Below, piece after piece: positions 25,320-32,819 of a DNA stretch of 41,862 nucleotides. Origin of the DNA: Flavobacteriaceae bacterium (GTDB lineage: Bacteria > Bacteroidota > Bacteroidia > Flavobacteriales > Flavobacteriaceae); NCBI GenBank assembly GCA_947457615.1, contig CANGWK010000026.1:1-41862 (forward strand). The letters run 5' to 3'. The notes under the pieces were generated by a model, which was not told where the DNA came from, searched no databases, and saw only the letters and a list, made by a program, of their open reading frames with translations. Position 1 is the stretch's first letter; each line of letters opens with the position of its first letter. Made by a program: the position numbers and the translations under genes.

Positions 25320-25930
25320 TATTTCACTTGTATTCTAAATGATTTTTTATCTTTAAAGAAACCTTCCAGAACATCATTGGGCTTTACAGCAGCAACTCCT
25401 TCTGGGGTTCCTGTGAAAATAATATCTCCTTTTTTTAAGGTAAAAAACTGCGATACATGTGCTATTAATTCGTCTATTTTCCAGAGCATGTGACTCGTAT
25501 TGCCCAACTGTACAATTTCACCGTTTTTAACTAATTTGAATTCAATATTCTCCACTGAATCGTAGTCGTTTTTAGGAAAGAAATTACCTATAACCGCCGA
25601 CCCATCAAAGGCTTTAGCTTTTTCCCAAGGAAGTCCTTTTTCTTTTAATTTGGCTTGCAAATCGCGGGCTGTAAAGTCAATTCCTAGTCCGATTTCATCG
25701 TAATAATTATGTGCGAATTTGGGCTCAATATATTTTCCTACTTTATTTATTTTGACCAAAATCTCTACCTCATGGTGCACGTCGTTACTAAATTCTGGAA
25801 TAACAAATGGATGCTGTTTTAAAAGAATTGCCGAATCCGGCTTCAAAAAAACGACTGGTTCATCAGGACGTTCGTTTTGAAGTTCTTCGATATGTTTTAC
25901 ATAATTTCTACCGATGCAAATAATTTTCAT
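25319..25930 (-). CDS. Fumarylacetoacetate hydrolase family protein
   Basis: A 203-residue single-domain FAH-fold enzyme, the size of bacterial acylpyruvase or oxaloacetate tautomerase/decarboxylase-type proteins. Metal-binding residues are in HHEVEILV (two glutamates) and in GIDFTARD (aspartate). The core also has KAFDGSAVIG and IFTGTPEGV. The substrate cannot be decided from sequence. It is coupled to the HPt gene downstream and follows the exonuclease gene after a 42-base gap. Confidence 0.9.
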   Translation of the reverse strand: MKIICIGRNYVKHIEELQNERPDEPVVFLKPDSAILLKQHPFVIPEFSNDVHHEVEILVKINKVGKYIEPKFAHNYYDEIGLGIDFTARDLQAKLKEKGLPWEKAKAFDGSAVIGNFFPKNDYDSVENIEFKLVKNGEIVQLGNTSHMLWKIDELIAHVSQFFTLKKGDIIFTGTPEGVAAVKPNDVLEGFFKDKKSFRIQVK

Positions 25931-25972
25931 ATAAAATGTGTTCAGTGTTCAGCTCTGACAGAATACTGATCA

Positions 25973-26743
25973 CTATTTAGTGTTTAGTTTTCTTAATTTG
26001 ATGGCTGTTAAAACTTTTTTAGTGTATAAAGGAAAATCAGCACCCTGAATCCAACCATAATATCCTGGCTCTTTTTCGAGTACATCATCTACTAATTGTC
26101 CTTTGTTTTTTCCGAAGGTGAAAATTTCTTTTCCTTCTTTATTTAAAGCTATAAACCCCGCAAAATCAACTGATTTTTTACGAGTTGTATACTCTGAAAG
26201 CCATTTTATATCGTTATCTAAATCGTCATAACGGTCTAACTGCGCTTTTAATATTTCGTAGGTTGCCATAGTATCCGCTTCGGCAGAATGCGCATTTTCT
26301 AAATTGGCACCACAATAAAATTTTAAAGCTGCACTTAAAGTTCGTTCTTCTTTTTTATGAAAAATAGTTTGTACATCTACCGAAACTCTGTTTTTCATAT
26401 CAAAATCTACCTCAGCTCGAAGCAGTTCTTCAGCTAAAAGAGGAATATCGAATCTATCGGAATTATAGCCTCCTAAATCAGAGTCTTTAATCATATTGTG
26501 CACTTGCGAAGCCATTTCTTTAAAAGTAGGCTCGTTGGCAACTTTTTCATCCGTTATTCCGTGAACCGCTGTAGTAACAGCTGGAATTGGAATAGTTGGA
26601 TTGACTAACCATGTTTTGCTTTCTGTAGTTCCATTAGGGAACACTTTGAAAATAGATATTTCTACAATTCTATCTTTTGAAACTTCAACTCCTGTCGTTT
26701 CTAAATCAAAAAAACAAATTGGTCGGTTTAATTTTAATTCCAT
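25973..26743 (-). CDS. DEDDh 3'-5' exonuclease (DnaQ-like)
   Basis: A DnaQ-fold exonuclease of about 256 residues. ExoI is FFDLETTG, ExoII lies in YNSDRFDIPLL, and the HSAEAD motif gives the catalytic His and Asp of the DEDDh class. The C-terminal part (about 190-256, SVDFAGFIALNKEGKEIFTFGKNKGQ) matches a domain often fused to such proteins in Bacteroidota. The frame opens at a GTG at 26764, but that codon touches the -7 box TATATTTG (26764-26771). I therefore use the ATG at 26743, giving MELKLNRPICFFDLE. It could be a proofreading or repair exonuclease. Confidence 0.9.
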   Translation of the reverse strand: MELKLNRPICFFDLETTGVEVSKDRIVEISIFKVFPNGTTESKTWLVNPTIPIPAVTTAVHGITDEKVANEPTFKEMASQVHNMIKDSDLGGYNSDRFDIPLLAEELLRAEVDFDMKNRVSVDVQTIFHKKEERTLSAALKFYCGANLENAHSAEADTMATYEILKAQLDRYDDLDNDIKWLSEYTTRKKSVDFAGFIALNKEGKEIFTFGKNKGQLVDDVLEKEPGYYGWIQGADFPLYTKKVLTAIKLRKLNTK

Positions 26744-26763
26744 TTTTTTAAATAATTTAATCA

Positions 26764-26771
26764 CAAATATA
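26764..26771 (-). promoter_or_regulatory. -7 box that decides the exonuclease start
   Basis: TATATTTG on the minus strand ends at the GTG at 26764, so translation from that GTG would need a leaderless mRNA. The ATG at 26743 is 20 bases further and fits better. Confidence 0.55.
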
Positions 26772-26830
26772 AAATATTGTGGTTATCGATAATCTATTTT
26801 TTAATTTTTTATTTTGACAAAAAAGAAAAC

Positions 26831-26849
26831 CCTTTCAATAATTGAAAGG
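26831..26849 (-). terminator. Terminator of the E2 gene
   Basis: CCTTTCAA pairs with TTGAAAGG around a three-base loop. On the minus strand a T-rich run (TTTTCTTTTTT) follows. It lies 36 bases after the E2 stop codon. Confidence 0.8.
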
Positions 26850-26884
26850 ATTGATTTATAACAAATTATAACTATAAAGTAAGT

Positions 26885-28198
26885 CTAATATTCTCTATTC
26901 ACATCAAATGCCTCTAAATACTCGGCTACACGTTTCACAAAACTACCTCCAAGTGCACCATCTACAACTCGGTGGTCGTAACTGTGTGACAAAAACATTT
27001 TCTGGCGAATTCCTATAAAATCGCCTTCTGGAGTTTCAATAACTGCAGGCACTTTACGTATTGCACCAAGGGCAAGAATACCTACTTGTGGTTGGTTAAT
27101 AATTGGCGTTCCAAAAACCGAACCGAAAGTCCCAACGTTAGTAACCGTATAAGTTCCGCCTTGTGTATCGTCTGGTTTTAACTTACCAAGTTTAGCGCGA
27201 TTACCTAAATCATTTACTGCTTTTGCCATTCCAACCAAATTCAATTGATCGGCATTTTTAATTACAGGAACTATTAGATTTCCGTTAGGTAAGGCAGCAG
27301 CCATACCTAAATTAATATTTTTTCTTTTAATAATATATTCACCATCTACAGAAATATTCATTCCAGGAAAGTCTTTCAAAGCTTTGGCAACAGCTTCCAT
27401 AAAAATCGGAGTGTACGTTAATTTTTCACCATCACGCTTTTCAAATGCAATTTTGACTTTCTCTCTCCATTTTACAATATTTGTAACGTCTACTTCAATG
27501 AATGATTGTACGTGAGCAGAGGTCTGAATCGATGCTACCATGTAACCCGAAATCAACTTTCGCATTCTATCCATTTCAACTATTTCATCGCCTCCATTTA
27601 CAGAAATGGGTTGGGCTTTTTGGATAGTAGATTGTCCACTTTGGGTATTAGGTGGTGAAGATTGGGTATTAGGTAGGGAAGATTGGCTTCCGTTTTGCGA
27701 TTTGCGACTTTCAACAAATTTTAATATATCTTCTTTAGTAACACGTCCATCTTTTCCTGATCCAGAAATACTTTCTAATTCGGAAATAGAAACGCCTTCT
27801 TCTTTAGCAATGTTTTTTACTAATGGTGAAAAGAATTTATCCGATGAAGAAAAATCGACTGGTGCCGCTATTTCCTTTGCTACTTCGATAGCTTTTTCTA
27901 CAGCGAAAATATTTGGAAGAGCAACTTCTACAGAAGATGAAGCTTCCTCAGTTCCACCTTCAGTTTCAATAATAGCAATGGTTTGCCCTACCTTAACCAC
28001 GTCGTTTTCTTGAAACAACACTTCAACTAGAGTTCCTGAAACTTCACTTGGCACTTCGCTATCTACTTTGTCTGTGGCTATTTCTAAAACAGCTTCGTCA
28101 GCAGCAATAGATTCTCCTACTTTTTTTAACCAGTTGGTAATGGTTGCTTCTGCAACGCTTTCTCCCATTTTGGGTAATTTCAATTCGAACTTTGCCAT
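26885..28198 (-). CDS. 2-oxoacid dehydrogenase E2, dihydrolipoamide acyltransferase
   Basis: Core acyltransferase of a 2-oxoacid dehydrogenase complex. The 437 residues show a lipoyl domain (1-78, lipoylated K44 in TDKV), a peripheral subunit-binding domain (about 123-160), a linker (163-200) and the catalytic domain (about 205-437) with HSYDHRVVDG (H409, D413). It may belong to the branched-chain, pyruvate or 2-oxoglutarate complex; sequence alone does not decide. The linker holds a short tandem repeat in SSLPNTQ/SSPPNTQ (see findings). E1 and E3 genes are not adjacent. The promoter lies at 28235-28266. Confidence 0.93.
   Translation of the reverse strand: MAKFELKLPKMGESVAEATITNWLKKVGESIAADEAVLEIATDKVDSEVPSEVSGTLVEVLFQENDVVKVGQTIAIIETEGGTEEASSSVEVALPNIFAVEKAIEVAKEIAAPVDFSSSDKFFSPLVKNIAKEEGVSISELESISGSGKDGRVTKEDILKFVESRKSQNGSQSSLPNTQSSPPNTQSGQSTIQKAQPISVNGGDEIVEMDRMRKLISGYMVASIQTSAHVQSFIEVDVTNIVKWREKVKIAFEKRDGEKLTYTPIFMEAVAKALKDFPGMNISVDGEYIIKRKNINLGMAAALPNGNLIVPVIKNADQLNLVGMAKAVNDLGNRAKLGKLKPDDTQGGTYTVTNVGTFGSVFGTPIINQPQVGILALGAIRKVPAVIETPEGDFIGIRQKMFLSHSYDHRVVDGALGGSFVKRVAEYLEAFDVNREY
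27638..27685 (-). repeat. 21-base in-frame tandem repeat in the E2 linker
   Basis: TTGGGTATTAGGT occurs twice, 21 bases apart, with flanking GAAGA shared, and a partial third copy follows. It encodes seven-residue units like SSLPNTQ. The unit is a multiple of three and lies in a flexible linker. Confidence 0.75.
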
Positions 28199-28234
28199 AT
28201 TTTAAACTAAAGTTGTGTTTTGTTATTCAGTTTG

Positions 28235-28266
28235 CAAAATTAATGATTATTTTTAGGTTTAATCAA
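28235..28266 (-). promoter_or_regulatory. E2 promoter
   Basis: On the minus strand TAATTTTG (28235-28242), with TTG at 28264-28266 and a 21-base spacer, 36 bases before the E2 ATG. Confidence 0.6.
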
Positions 28267-28292
28267 GAATTATATAATTTTTCGCTTTTATT

Positions 28293-29423
28293 TTATTCTT
28301 TAAATGCTTTTACTTCACCTCTATCATTACTGCTATTACTTCCTAATATGAAATTGGAATTTGGCGGAAGCAATTTAAAAGTATAATTTTTTTTCTTATT
28401 GTTTTCCATCCAATGAATTGCTTTTTTGAAGGAAATCGTATTTAAGTCGATTATAAATTCGGTTCGATTTACATCTGAAATCGTTTCTGTAAATTTCACG
28501 TTAAGATTTTCTTCTAAAGCATTAATTAATTGCGATTTATTAGAATTTTCAGTAACTAAAACATAATTTTCAGGCTGCACTTTTTCTTTTATTTTTCCTT
28601 GAAATCTTTTTACAATGGAGAATAAGACGATTCCGATTTTCATAAAACCCTTAAAGAAAATGGAAACTTTAAAGTGTTTTATATAAAAGAAATTCATCGC
28701 TTCTTGAAAGCGTTTCATATATTTTCCGTCTCTAATAGTGCTTTCTCCTTTATAATGGATTACGGTAGTTTCATGAAAGTAGTAATTGTGTTTCCCCTCT
28801 TGTAGCACTCTATAACTAAGGTCAATATCGTCAGAATACATAAAGCAATTTTCATCAAAACCACCAATTTTGTTATACAATTTACGTTGCATCACCATGA
28901 AAGCACCCACAAGAATATCCACTTTTCCAGATTCATTTTCACTTAAATGCAGTGCGTAATATTTCCCTAAGGAATTTGAAAATTTATATAATCCAAAAAT
29001 CTTGGTAAAAGCTACCCATGGAGTTGGAACGCCACGTTTGCTTTCGGGTAAAAAATTTCCAGTGCCATCGATTAGTTTGCAACCGATTATTCCAGTGTTC
29101 GATGACCAGTTTTTGGGATTTAAAATTTTAGAGAAAGTATCTTCAGCAACAACTGTATCGGGATTTAATATGCATAGAAATTCTCCTTTGGCTGCAGCCA
29201 CACCAATGTTATTTCCTTTTGGGAAGCCAAGATTTTCTTTGTTTGTAATGAGTTTAATAGAAGGGAATTTCTGTTGCATCATTACGCAACTAGCATCCGA
29301 AGAATTATTATCAACTACAATTATTTCTCCATCAATACCTTCAAGTGCTTTTTGCACACTTAAAACGCAATGCTCTAAAAAATAGCGCACATTATAATTG
29401 AGGATGATTACAGATAATTGCAT
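28293..29423 (-). CDS. Family 2 glycosyltransferase (rhamnosyltransferase-like)
   Basis: A GT2 enzyme of 376 residues. It starts with the nucleotide-sugar site MQLSVIILNYN, then VVDNNSSD, ENLGFPKGNN and NPDTVVAED, and a catalytic region with SDDIDLSYRVLQEGKHNYY. It resembles WbbL-type rhamnosyltransferases that build surface glycans. The C-terminus after about residue 270 is less typical, with a hydrophobic patch near 260-275. The -7 box TATATTTG (29428-29435) ends four bases before the ATG, so the mRNA may be almost leaderless. It is adjacent to a toxin-antitoxin block. Confidence 0.9.
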   Translation of the reverse strand: MQLSVIILNYNVRYFLEHCVLSVQKALEGIDGEIIVVDNNSSDASCVMMQQKFPSIKLITNKENLGFPKGNNIGVAAAKGEFLCILNPDTVVAEDTFSKILNPKNWSSNTGIIGCKLIDGTGNFLPESKRGVPTPWVAFTKIFGLYKFSNSLGKYYALHLSENESGKVDILVGAFMVMQRKLYNKIGGFDENCFMYSDDIDLSYRVLQEGKHNYYFHETTVIHYKGESTIRDGKYMKRFQEAMNFFYIKHFKVSIFFKGFMKIGIVLFSIVKRFQGKIKEKVQPENYVLVTENSNKSQLINALEENLNVKFTETISDVNRTEFIIDLNTISFKKAIHWMENNKKKNYTFKLLPPNSNFILGSNSSNDRGEVKAFKE

Positions 29424-29427
29424 TGCA

Positions 29428-29435
29428 CAAATATA
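29428..29435 (-). promoter_or_regulatory. -7 box almost touching the glycosyltransferase ATG
   Basis: TATATTTG on the minus strand; only four bases separate it from the ATG at 29423. In other genes here the gap is 15-50 bases. Confidence 0.5.
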
Positions 29436-29436
29436 A

Positions 29437-29754
29437 TCAAAGATTTAACTTAATATAAGTGTCAAAATATTTTGGGTTTTGTTTATTATTCCAAAAGGCT
29501 ATTAAGTCAATTTGAGATTTATTTTCAAGGATGTCATAAAACAAAGTAGTTTGTTTGGAAATAACTAATGAATAGGTATTCATATCTTTTCTATAAATAC
29601 CAATTTTAGGATTTTTACTTAGTTTAAGGATAGTTCTTTCAACTAAATCAGTGAATTTATCAACCTCTTTTAAATTCCATTTTTCTAAAATAAATTCTAT
29701 TTCTTTAATGTAAGTTTATTCAGAAGATGGCAACCAATTAATCAAATACTCCAT
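29437..29754 (-). pseudogene. ParE/RelE-type toxin gene broken by an in-frame stop
   Basis: Missed as an open frame because codon 13 is TAA (29716-29718). Reading through gives 105 codons that align along their length with the intact toxin at 30018-30317. Both show MEY, LEKWN or FEKWN, PKIGI, TTLFY, and IDLIAFWNN or IDLIIFWNN. The intact copy has Leu at the stop position, so a single T-to-A change (TTA to TAA) is the simplest cause. No good internal start lies soon after the stop. The rest of the frame is undamaged, so the loss looks recent. The antitoxin gene just upstream is intact. Confidence 0.82.
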
Positions 29755-29976
29755 TTAAGATAGATTATATCTTTTTTTCATTTCTTTCATTACTTGAGCA
29801 TGAGGTTTGCCTAAACCTTGTTCACTTTGTGCTTTTCCAATTTCAATTAATTTCACTAAAAGTGGATGCAATTCAGAATCCTCTACTGTTTTACTTTCTA
29901 AATTATAATCAGTTGCAGGCTCTTCTACTTTATAAATAGAATCTGGTTTTTGGTATTTTTTATTAGAATTTTCCAT
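29755..29976 (-). CDS. Antitoxin of module 1 (toxin broken)
   Basis: A 73-residue acidic/basic small protein. Its first 25 residues, MENSNKKYQKPDSIYKVEEPA, are nearly the same as those of the second antitoxin (30307-30555). The C-terminal part, GKAQSEQGLGKPHAQVMKEMKK, has the pattern (GLGxxHxxVMxxM) common to antitoxins paired with ParE/RelE toxins. Its stop codon abuts the ATG of the broken toxin. With that toxin lost, it may still neutralise the intact toxin or simply remain as a relic. Confidence 0.8.
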   Translation of the reverse strand: MENSNKKYQKPDSIYKVEEPATDYNLESKTVEDSELHPLLVKLIEIGKAQSEQGLGKPHAQVMKEMKKRYNLS

Positions 29977-29986
29977 TGTAATCGAA

Positions 29987-30003
29987 TTTGATATTCAAAT
30001 ATA
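29987..30003 (-). promoter_or_regulatory. Promoter and possible operator of module 1
   Basis: CAAATATA at 29996-30003 is TATATTTG on the minus strand, the -7 box. It overlaps the palindrome TTTGATATTCAAA (29987-29999). The same arrangement exists in module 2, so the palindrome is a candidate autoregulatory operator. Confidence 0.5.
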
Positions 30004-30017
30004 CAAATTTTATCGTT

Positions 30018-30317
30018 TTAAAGCAACCTAACTAAGTCGTTAGGATTTTTAGAATTGTTCCAGAAAATTATCAAGTCAATTCGTTTTTCTTTTTCTTGAA
30101 TAGTATAGAAAAGAGTGGTTTGATTTGACAAAACAAGTCTAAACATATTTTTTATGGGAATTCCAATTTTGGGATTAACAGATAATCTTTTTAGATTTTC
30201 ATCTACTAGAAGAATGAATTTTTGAACTTCTTTGTAGTTCCATTTTTCAAAAATAAAATCAATTTCATCTAAATAAGTTAAAGAAGCATTGCTTAACCAT
30301 TTGATCTTATATTCCAT
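30018..30317 (-). CDS. ParE/RelE-superfamily toxin, module 2
   Basis: A 99-residue toxin of the RelE/ParE superfamily. The N-terminal helical hairpin (LTYLDEIDFIFEKWN) is followed by strands with NPKIG, TTLFY and IDLIIFWNN, typical of ParE-like toxins that act on gyrase or mRNA. The frame starts with a TTG at 30320, but the ATG next to it (30317) is the better start. It overlaps the antitoxin gene by 11 bases. Its target cannot be decided from sequence. Confidence 0.85.
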   Translation of the reverse strand: MEYKIKWLSNASLTYLDEIDFIFEKWNYKEVQKFILLVDENLKRLSVNPKIGIPIKNMFRLVLSNQTTLFYTIQEKEKRIDLIIFWNNSKNPNDLVRLL

Positions 30318-30555
30318 CAATTAAAGGATATTTTGCTTTAACTTTTTTCATCATCTCTTCATGAGAAATTCCTAAATCTTGGTCCGATTCTTTTAAACCT
30401 TTTTCTAGTAGCTTTTTTAAAACCTCAGGCAAAGTATCCCATTCTTCATTGGAAGGCGATGGTACTAATTTTTCAATCTTAAAATATTCCAAAGCAGGCT
30501 CTTCTACTTTAGAAATAGTATCTGGTTTTGGGTATTTTTTATTAGAATTTTCCAT
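30307..30555 (-). CDS. Antitoxin of module 2
   Basis: An 82-residue antitoxin with the same N-terminus as that of module 1. Its C-terminal part reads KGLKESDQDLGISHEEMMKKVKAKYP, again the GxSHEExM pattern. It is transcribed first and overlaps the toxin, the usual type II order. The region upstream repeats the promoter and palindrome of module 1. Confidence 0.82.
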   Translation of the reverse strand: MENSNKKYPKPDTISKVEEPALEYFKIEKLVPSPSNEEWDTLPEVLKKLLEKGLKESDQDLGISHEEMMKKVKAKYPLIDGI

Positions 30556-30565
30556 AGGAAATTAA

Positions 30566-30582
30566 TTTGATATTCAAATATA
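30566..30582 (-). promoter_or_regulatory. Promoter and possible operator of module 2
   Basis: The -7 box TATATTTG (30575-30582, minus) overlaps TTTGATATTCAAA (30566-30578). Flanking bases match module 1 closely, showing that the promoter was duplicated together with the genes. Confidence 0.5.
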
Positions 30583-30640
30583 CAAATTTTATTGTTTTGT
30601 ATTTTGAAAAATAAAATAAAAAAGCAACAACCTTTCCTGA

Positions 30641-30746
30641 TAGCCCCGAGTGAAGTGAAAATCCTTTTCATTTTTTATTAAAAATGAAAAGATTGAAGCG
30701 GAAAGCGGGAATTGCCTTAACAGATAAAGCCCAGGCCATTCGCTTC
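30641..30746 (+). ncRNA. Structured intergenic element, copy C (Flavo-1-like?)
   Basis: Third copy, from TAGCCCCGAGTGAAGTG, with core end AAAGCGGGAA. The central hairpin is AAT, bulged C, CTTTTCATTTTT, loop, AAAAATGAAAAG, ATT. GAAGTGAA (30652-30659) pairs with TTCGCTTC (30739-30746), crossing the CCCG/CGGG stem. GAAGCGGA (30695-30702) could pair with the same TTCGCTTC. A further AATTGCCTT (30710-30718) and AAGGCAATT (30752-30760) form a 9-base stem around the 3' part. The element lies between divergent promoters, with its 3' end next to the ABC-F promoter. Confidence 0.62.
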
Positions 30747-30770
30747 TAAAAAAGGCAATTATAGAAAAGA

Positions 30771-30801
30771 TTGCTTCGTAGCTAGTAATGAACTATTTTT
30801 G
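30771..30801 (+). promoter_or_regulatory. ABC-F promoter, TTG-N20-TATTTTTG
   Basis: TTG at 30771-30773 and TATTTTTG at 30794-30801, spacer 20. The -7 box contains the first possible TTG start codon (30799), which therefore cannot be the translation start; the GTG at 30817 follows 15 bases later. Confidence 0.75.
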
Positions 30802-30816
30802 CAAAAAAATAAACCT

Positions 30817-32676
30817 GTGAATTACCTTTCAGTAGAGAACATATCAAAATCATTTGGCGAGAGAACTTTGTTTAAGGACATTTCTTTTGGAATTAATAAA
30901 GACCAAAAAATTGCTTTTATTGCCAAAAATGGTTCGGGAAAAACCTGTATAATGAAAATTATTAATGGGGAGGACGAGCCCGATTCTGGGCAAGTGGTGA
31001 TGCGTAAGGAAATTAAGATGGCATTTTTATCGCAGGTTCCTCAATTGCAGGATGAATTGACTGTAGAGGAAAGTATTTTTGCTAGTGATAATGAAATTCT
31101 TCACGTTATTGAACGCTACGAAAAAGCATTGGAAAACCCTGATGACAGCGAAGCGTACCAGCTGGCTTTTGACGACATGGACCGTTTGAATGCTTGGGAT
31201 TTTGAAACGCAATTCAAGCAAATATTATTCAAATTGAAGTTGGAAGATTTTAAATTAAAGGTGAAAAACATGTCGGGTGGACAGAAAAAACGCCTGTCGT
31301 TAGCTATTATTTTAATAAATCGTCCTGAGTTGTTGATATTGGATGAGCCTACCAACCACTTAGACTTAGAAATGATTGAATGGCTGGAAAGTTACTTTGC
31401 AAAGGAAAATATTACTTTATTTATGGTTACGCACGACCGTTTCTTTTTAGAGCGAGTTTGTAATGAAATAATAGAATTAGATAACGGGAAATTATACAAT
31501 TACAAAGGGAATTATTCGTATTATTTAGAGAAAAAAGAGGAACGAATTGCCTCAGAAAATTCAAGTATTGATAAGGCGCAAAACCTTTTTGTGAAGGAAT
31601 TAGCCTGGATGCGAAGACAACCAAAGGCCAGAACCACCAAATCGAAATCGCGTCAAGATGATTTTTATGTGATCAAAGAAAAGGCCGAAAGCCGAAGAAA
31701 AGAGAATGTTGTCGAACTAGAAATTAATATGGAACGTCTTGGTAGCAAAATTATTGAGTTGCATAAGATTTCGAAAAAGTTTGGTGATAAAAAGATATTA
31801 GAAAACTTTAGTTTTGATTTTCAACGTGGTGCCCGAATTGGTATTATTGGAAAAAACGGAACAGGAAAATCAACTTTCTTGAATTTATTGACGCAAACCA
31901 TTCTAACAGATTCCGGGAAAGTGATTACTGGTGATACAATTAAAATTGGATACTACACGCAAAGTGGTATTAATCCTAAACCGGGACAACGTGTTATTGA
32001 TATAATTAAGGAATATGGAGAATATATTCCGTTGATGAAAGGAAAATTGATTTCGGCTTCGCAATTGTTAGAGCGATTTCTTTTTGACAGCAAAAAACAA
32101 TACGATTATGTTGAGAAATTAAGTGGTGGCGAATTGAAACGCTTGTATTTATGTACCGTTTTAATTCAGAATCCGAATTTCTTGATTCTCGATGAGCCAA
32201 CCAACGATTTAGATATTGTAACTTTGAATGTACTAGAAAGTTTCTTATTGGATTTCCCTGGATGCTTGCTAGTTGTTTCACACGATAGGTATTTTATGGA
32301 TAAAATTGTAGACGATTTATTCGTTTTTCGAGGGGATGGAATTGTAGAGAACTTCCCAGGAAATTACTCCGATTTTAGAGCCTATGAAGATTCGGCTGAA
32401 CCTGCAAATAAAGACGATAATAAAGAAAAGACAAATTGGAAACAAGCAAAAACTATTTCAGCAGGATTTAGTTTTAATGAGCAAAAAGAATTCAATAAAA
32501 TAGAAAAAGAAATTAAAGATCTAGAATTTCAAAAGAAGCAAATTGAACAGTTATTTTCAGACGGTAAAGTAGCCGATAACCAAATTGAAGCTAAAGCAAT
32601 TGAATTGCAAAAAGTAATTAATTTGAAGGACGAAAAAGAAGAACGTTGGTTTGAATTAAGTTCTAAAATGGAATAA
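30817..32676 (+). CDS. ABC-F family ATP-binding protein (Uup-like)
   Basis: A soluble protein with two ABC domains and no membrane part, of the ABC-F group that acts on the ribosome. Domain 1 has Walker A AKNGSGKT, signature MSGGQKK and Walker B LLILDEPTNHLDL. Domain 2 has GKNGTGKS, LSGGELKR and FLILDEPTNDLDI. A linker and a C-terminal coiled coil (about the last 80 residues, KEFNKIEKEIKDLEFQKKQIE) recall Uup. With the GTG start at 30817 it has 619 residues and begins MNYLSVENISKSFG. Ribosome rescue or a DNA-linked role is possible; antibiotic resistance is not implied. Confidence 0.93.
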   Translation: MNYLSVENISKSFGERTLFKDISFGINKDQKIAFIAKNGSGKTCIMKIINGEDEPDSGQVVMRKEIKMAFLSQVPQLQDELTVEESIFASDNEILHVIERYEKALENPDDSEAYQLAFDDMDRLNAWDFETQFKQILFKLKLEDFKLKVKNMSGGQKKRLSLAIILINRPELLILDEPTNHLDLEMIEWLESYFAKENITLFMVTHDRFFLERVCNEIIELDNGKLYNYKGNYSYYLEKKEERIASENSSIDKAQNLFVKELAWMRRQPKARTTKSKSRQDDFYVIKEKAESRRKENVVELEINMERLGSKIIELHKISKKFGDKKILENFSFDFQRGARIGIIGKNGTGKSTFLNLLTQTILTDSGKVITGDTIKIGYYTQSGINPKPGQRVIDIIKEYGEYIPLMKGKLISASQLLERFLFDSKKQYDYVEKLSGGELKRLYLCTVLIQNPNFLILDEPTNDLDIVTLNVLESFLLDFPGCLLVVSHDRYFMDKIVDDLFVFRGDGIVENFPGNYSDFRAYEDSAEPANKDDNKEKTNWKQAKTISAGFSFNEQKEFNKIEKEIKDLEFQKKQIEQLFSDGKVADNQIEAKAIELQKVINLKDEKEERWFELSSKME

Positions 32677-32819
32677 AATAGTGTCCAGTGATCCCTTATT
32701 TACTTGAACAATGAACACTAATTTAATGTTGCAAATAAAAAATCTAAATTCTGTTTTTTAGATAAAAATATTATTAATCATTTTAAATTTGCGAAATTTG
32801 CGATTAAACCTCTACAGAA
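32677..32819. other. Intergenic gap before murB
   Basis: This gap holds a degenerate hairpin (TAGTGT at the left end, ACACTA near 32716, with mismatched inner pairs) of the same CAGTG/TTCA word type seen at 25932-25975. A -7 box TAAATTTG for murB lies at 32784-32791. No gene is present. Confidence 0.5.
32784..32791 (+). promoter_or_regulatory. -7 box of the murB promoter
   Basis: TAAATTTG, 28 bases before the murB ATG. No good TTG at -33. Confidence 0.45.

Noticed and set aside
27606..28013. 135-codon plus-strand frame opposite E2
   Set aside because: Its Trp/Gly-rich start comes from the tandem repeat in the E2 linker; it is the antisense of a certain gene.
29437..30582. CRISPR or phage defence island
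   Set aside because: Only simple toxin-antitoxin pairs are found, with no repeats-spacers, nucleases or phage genes nearby.
30817..32676. Antibiotic-resistance ABC-F protein
   Set aside because: The C-terminal coiled coil and domain layout fit housekeeping Uup-like proteins; the interdomain linker does not look extended.
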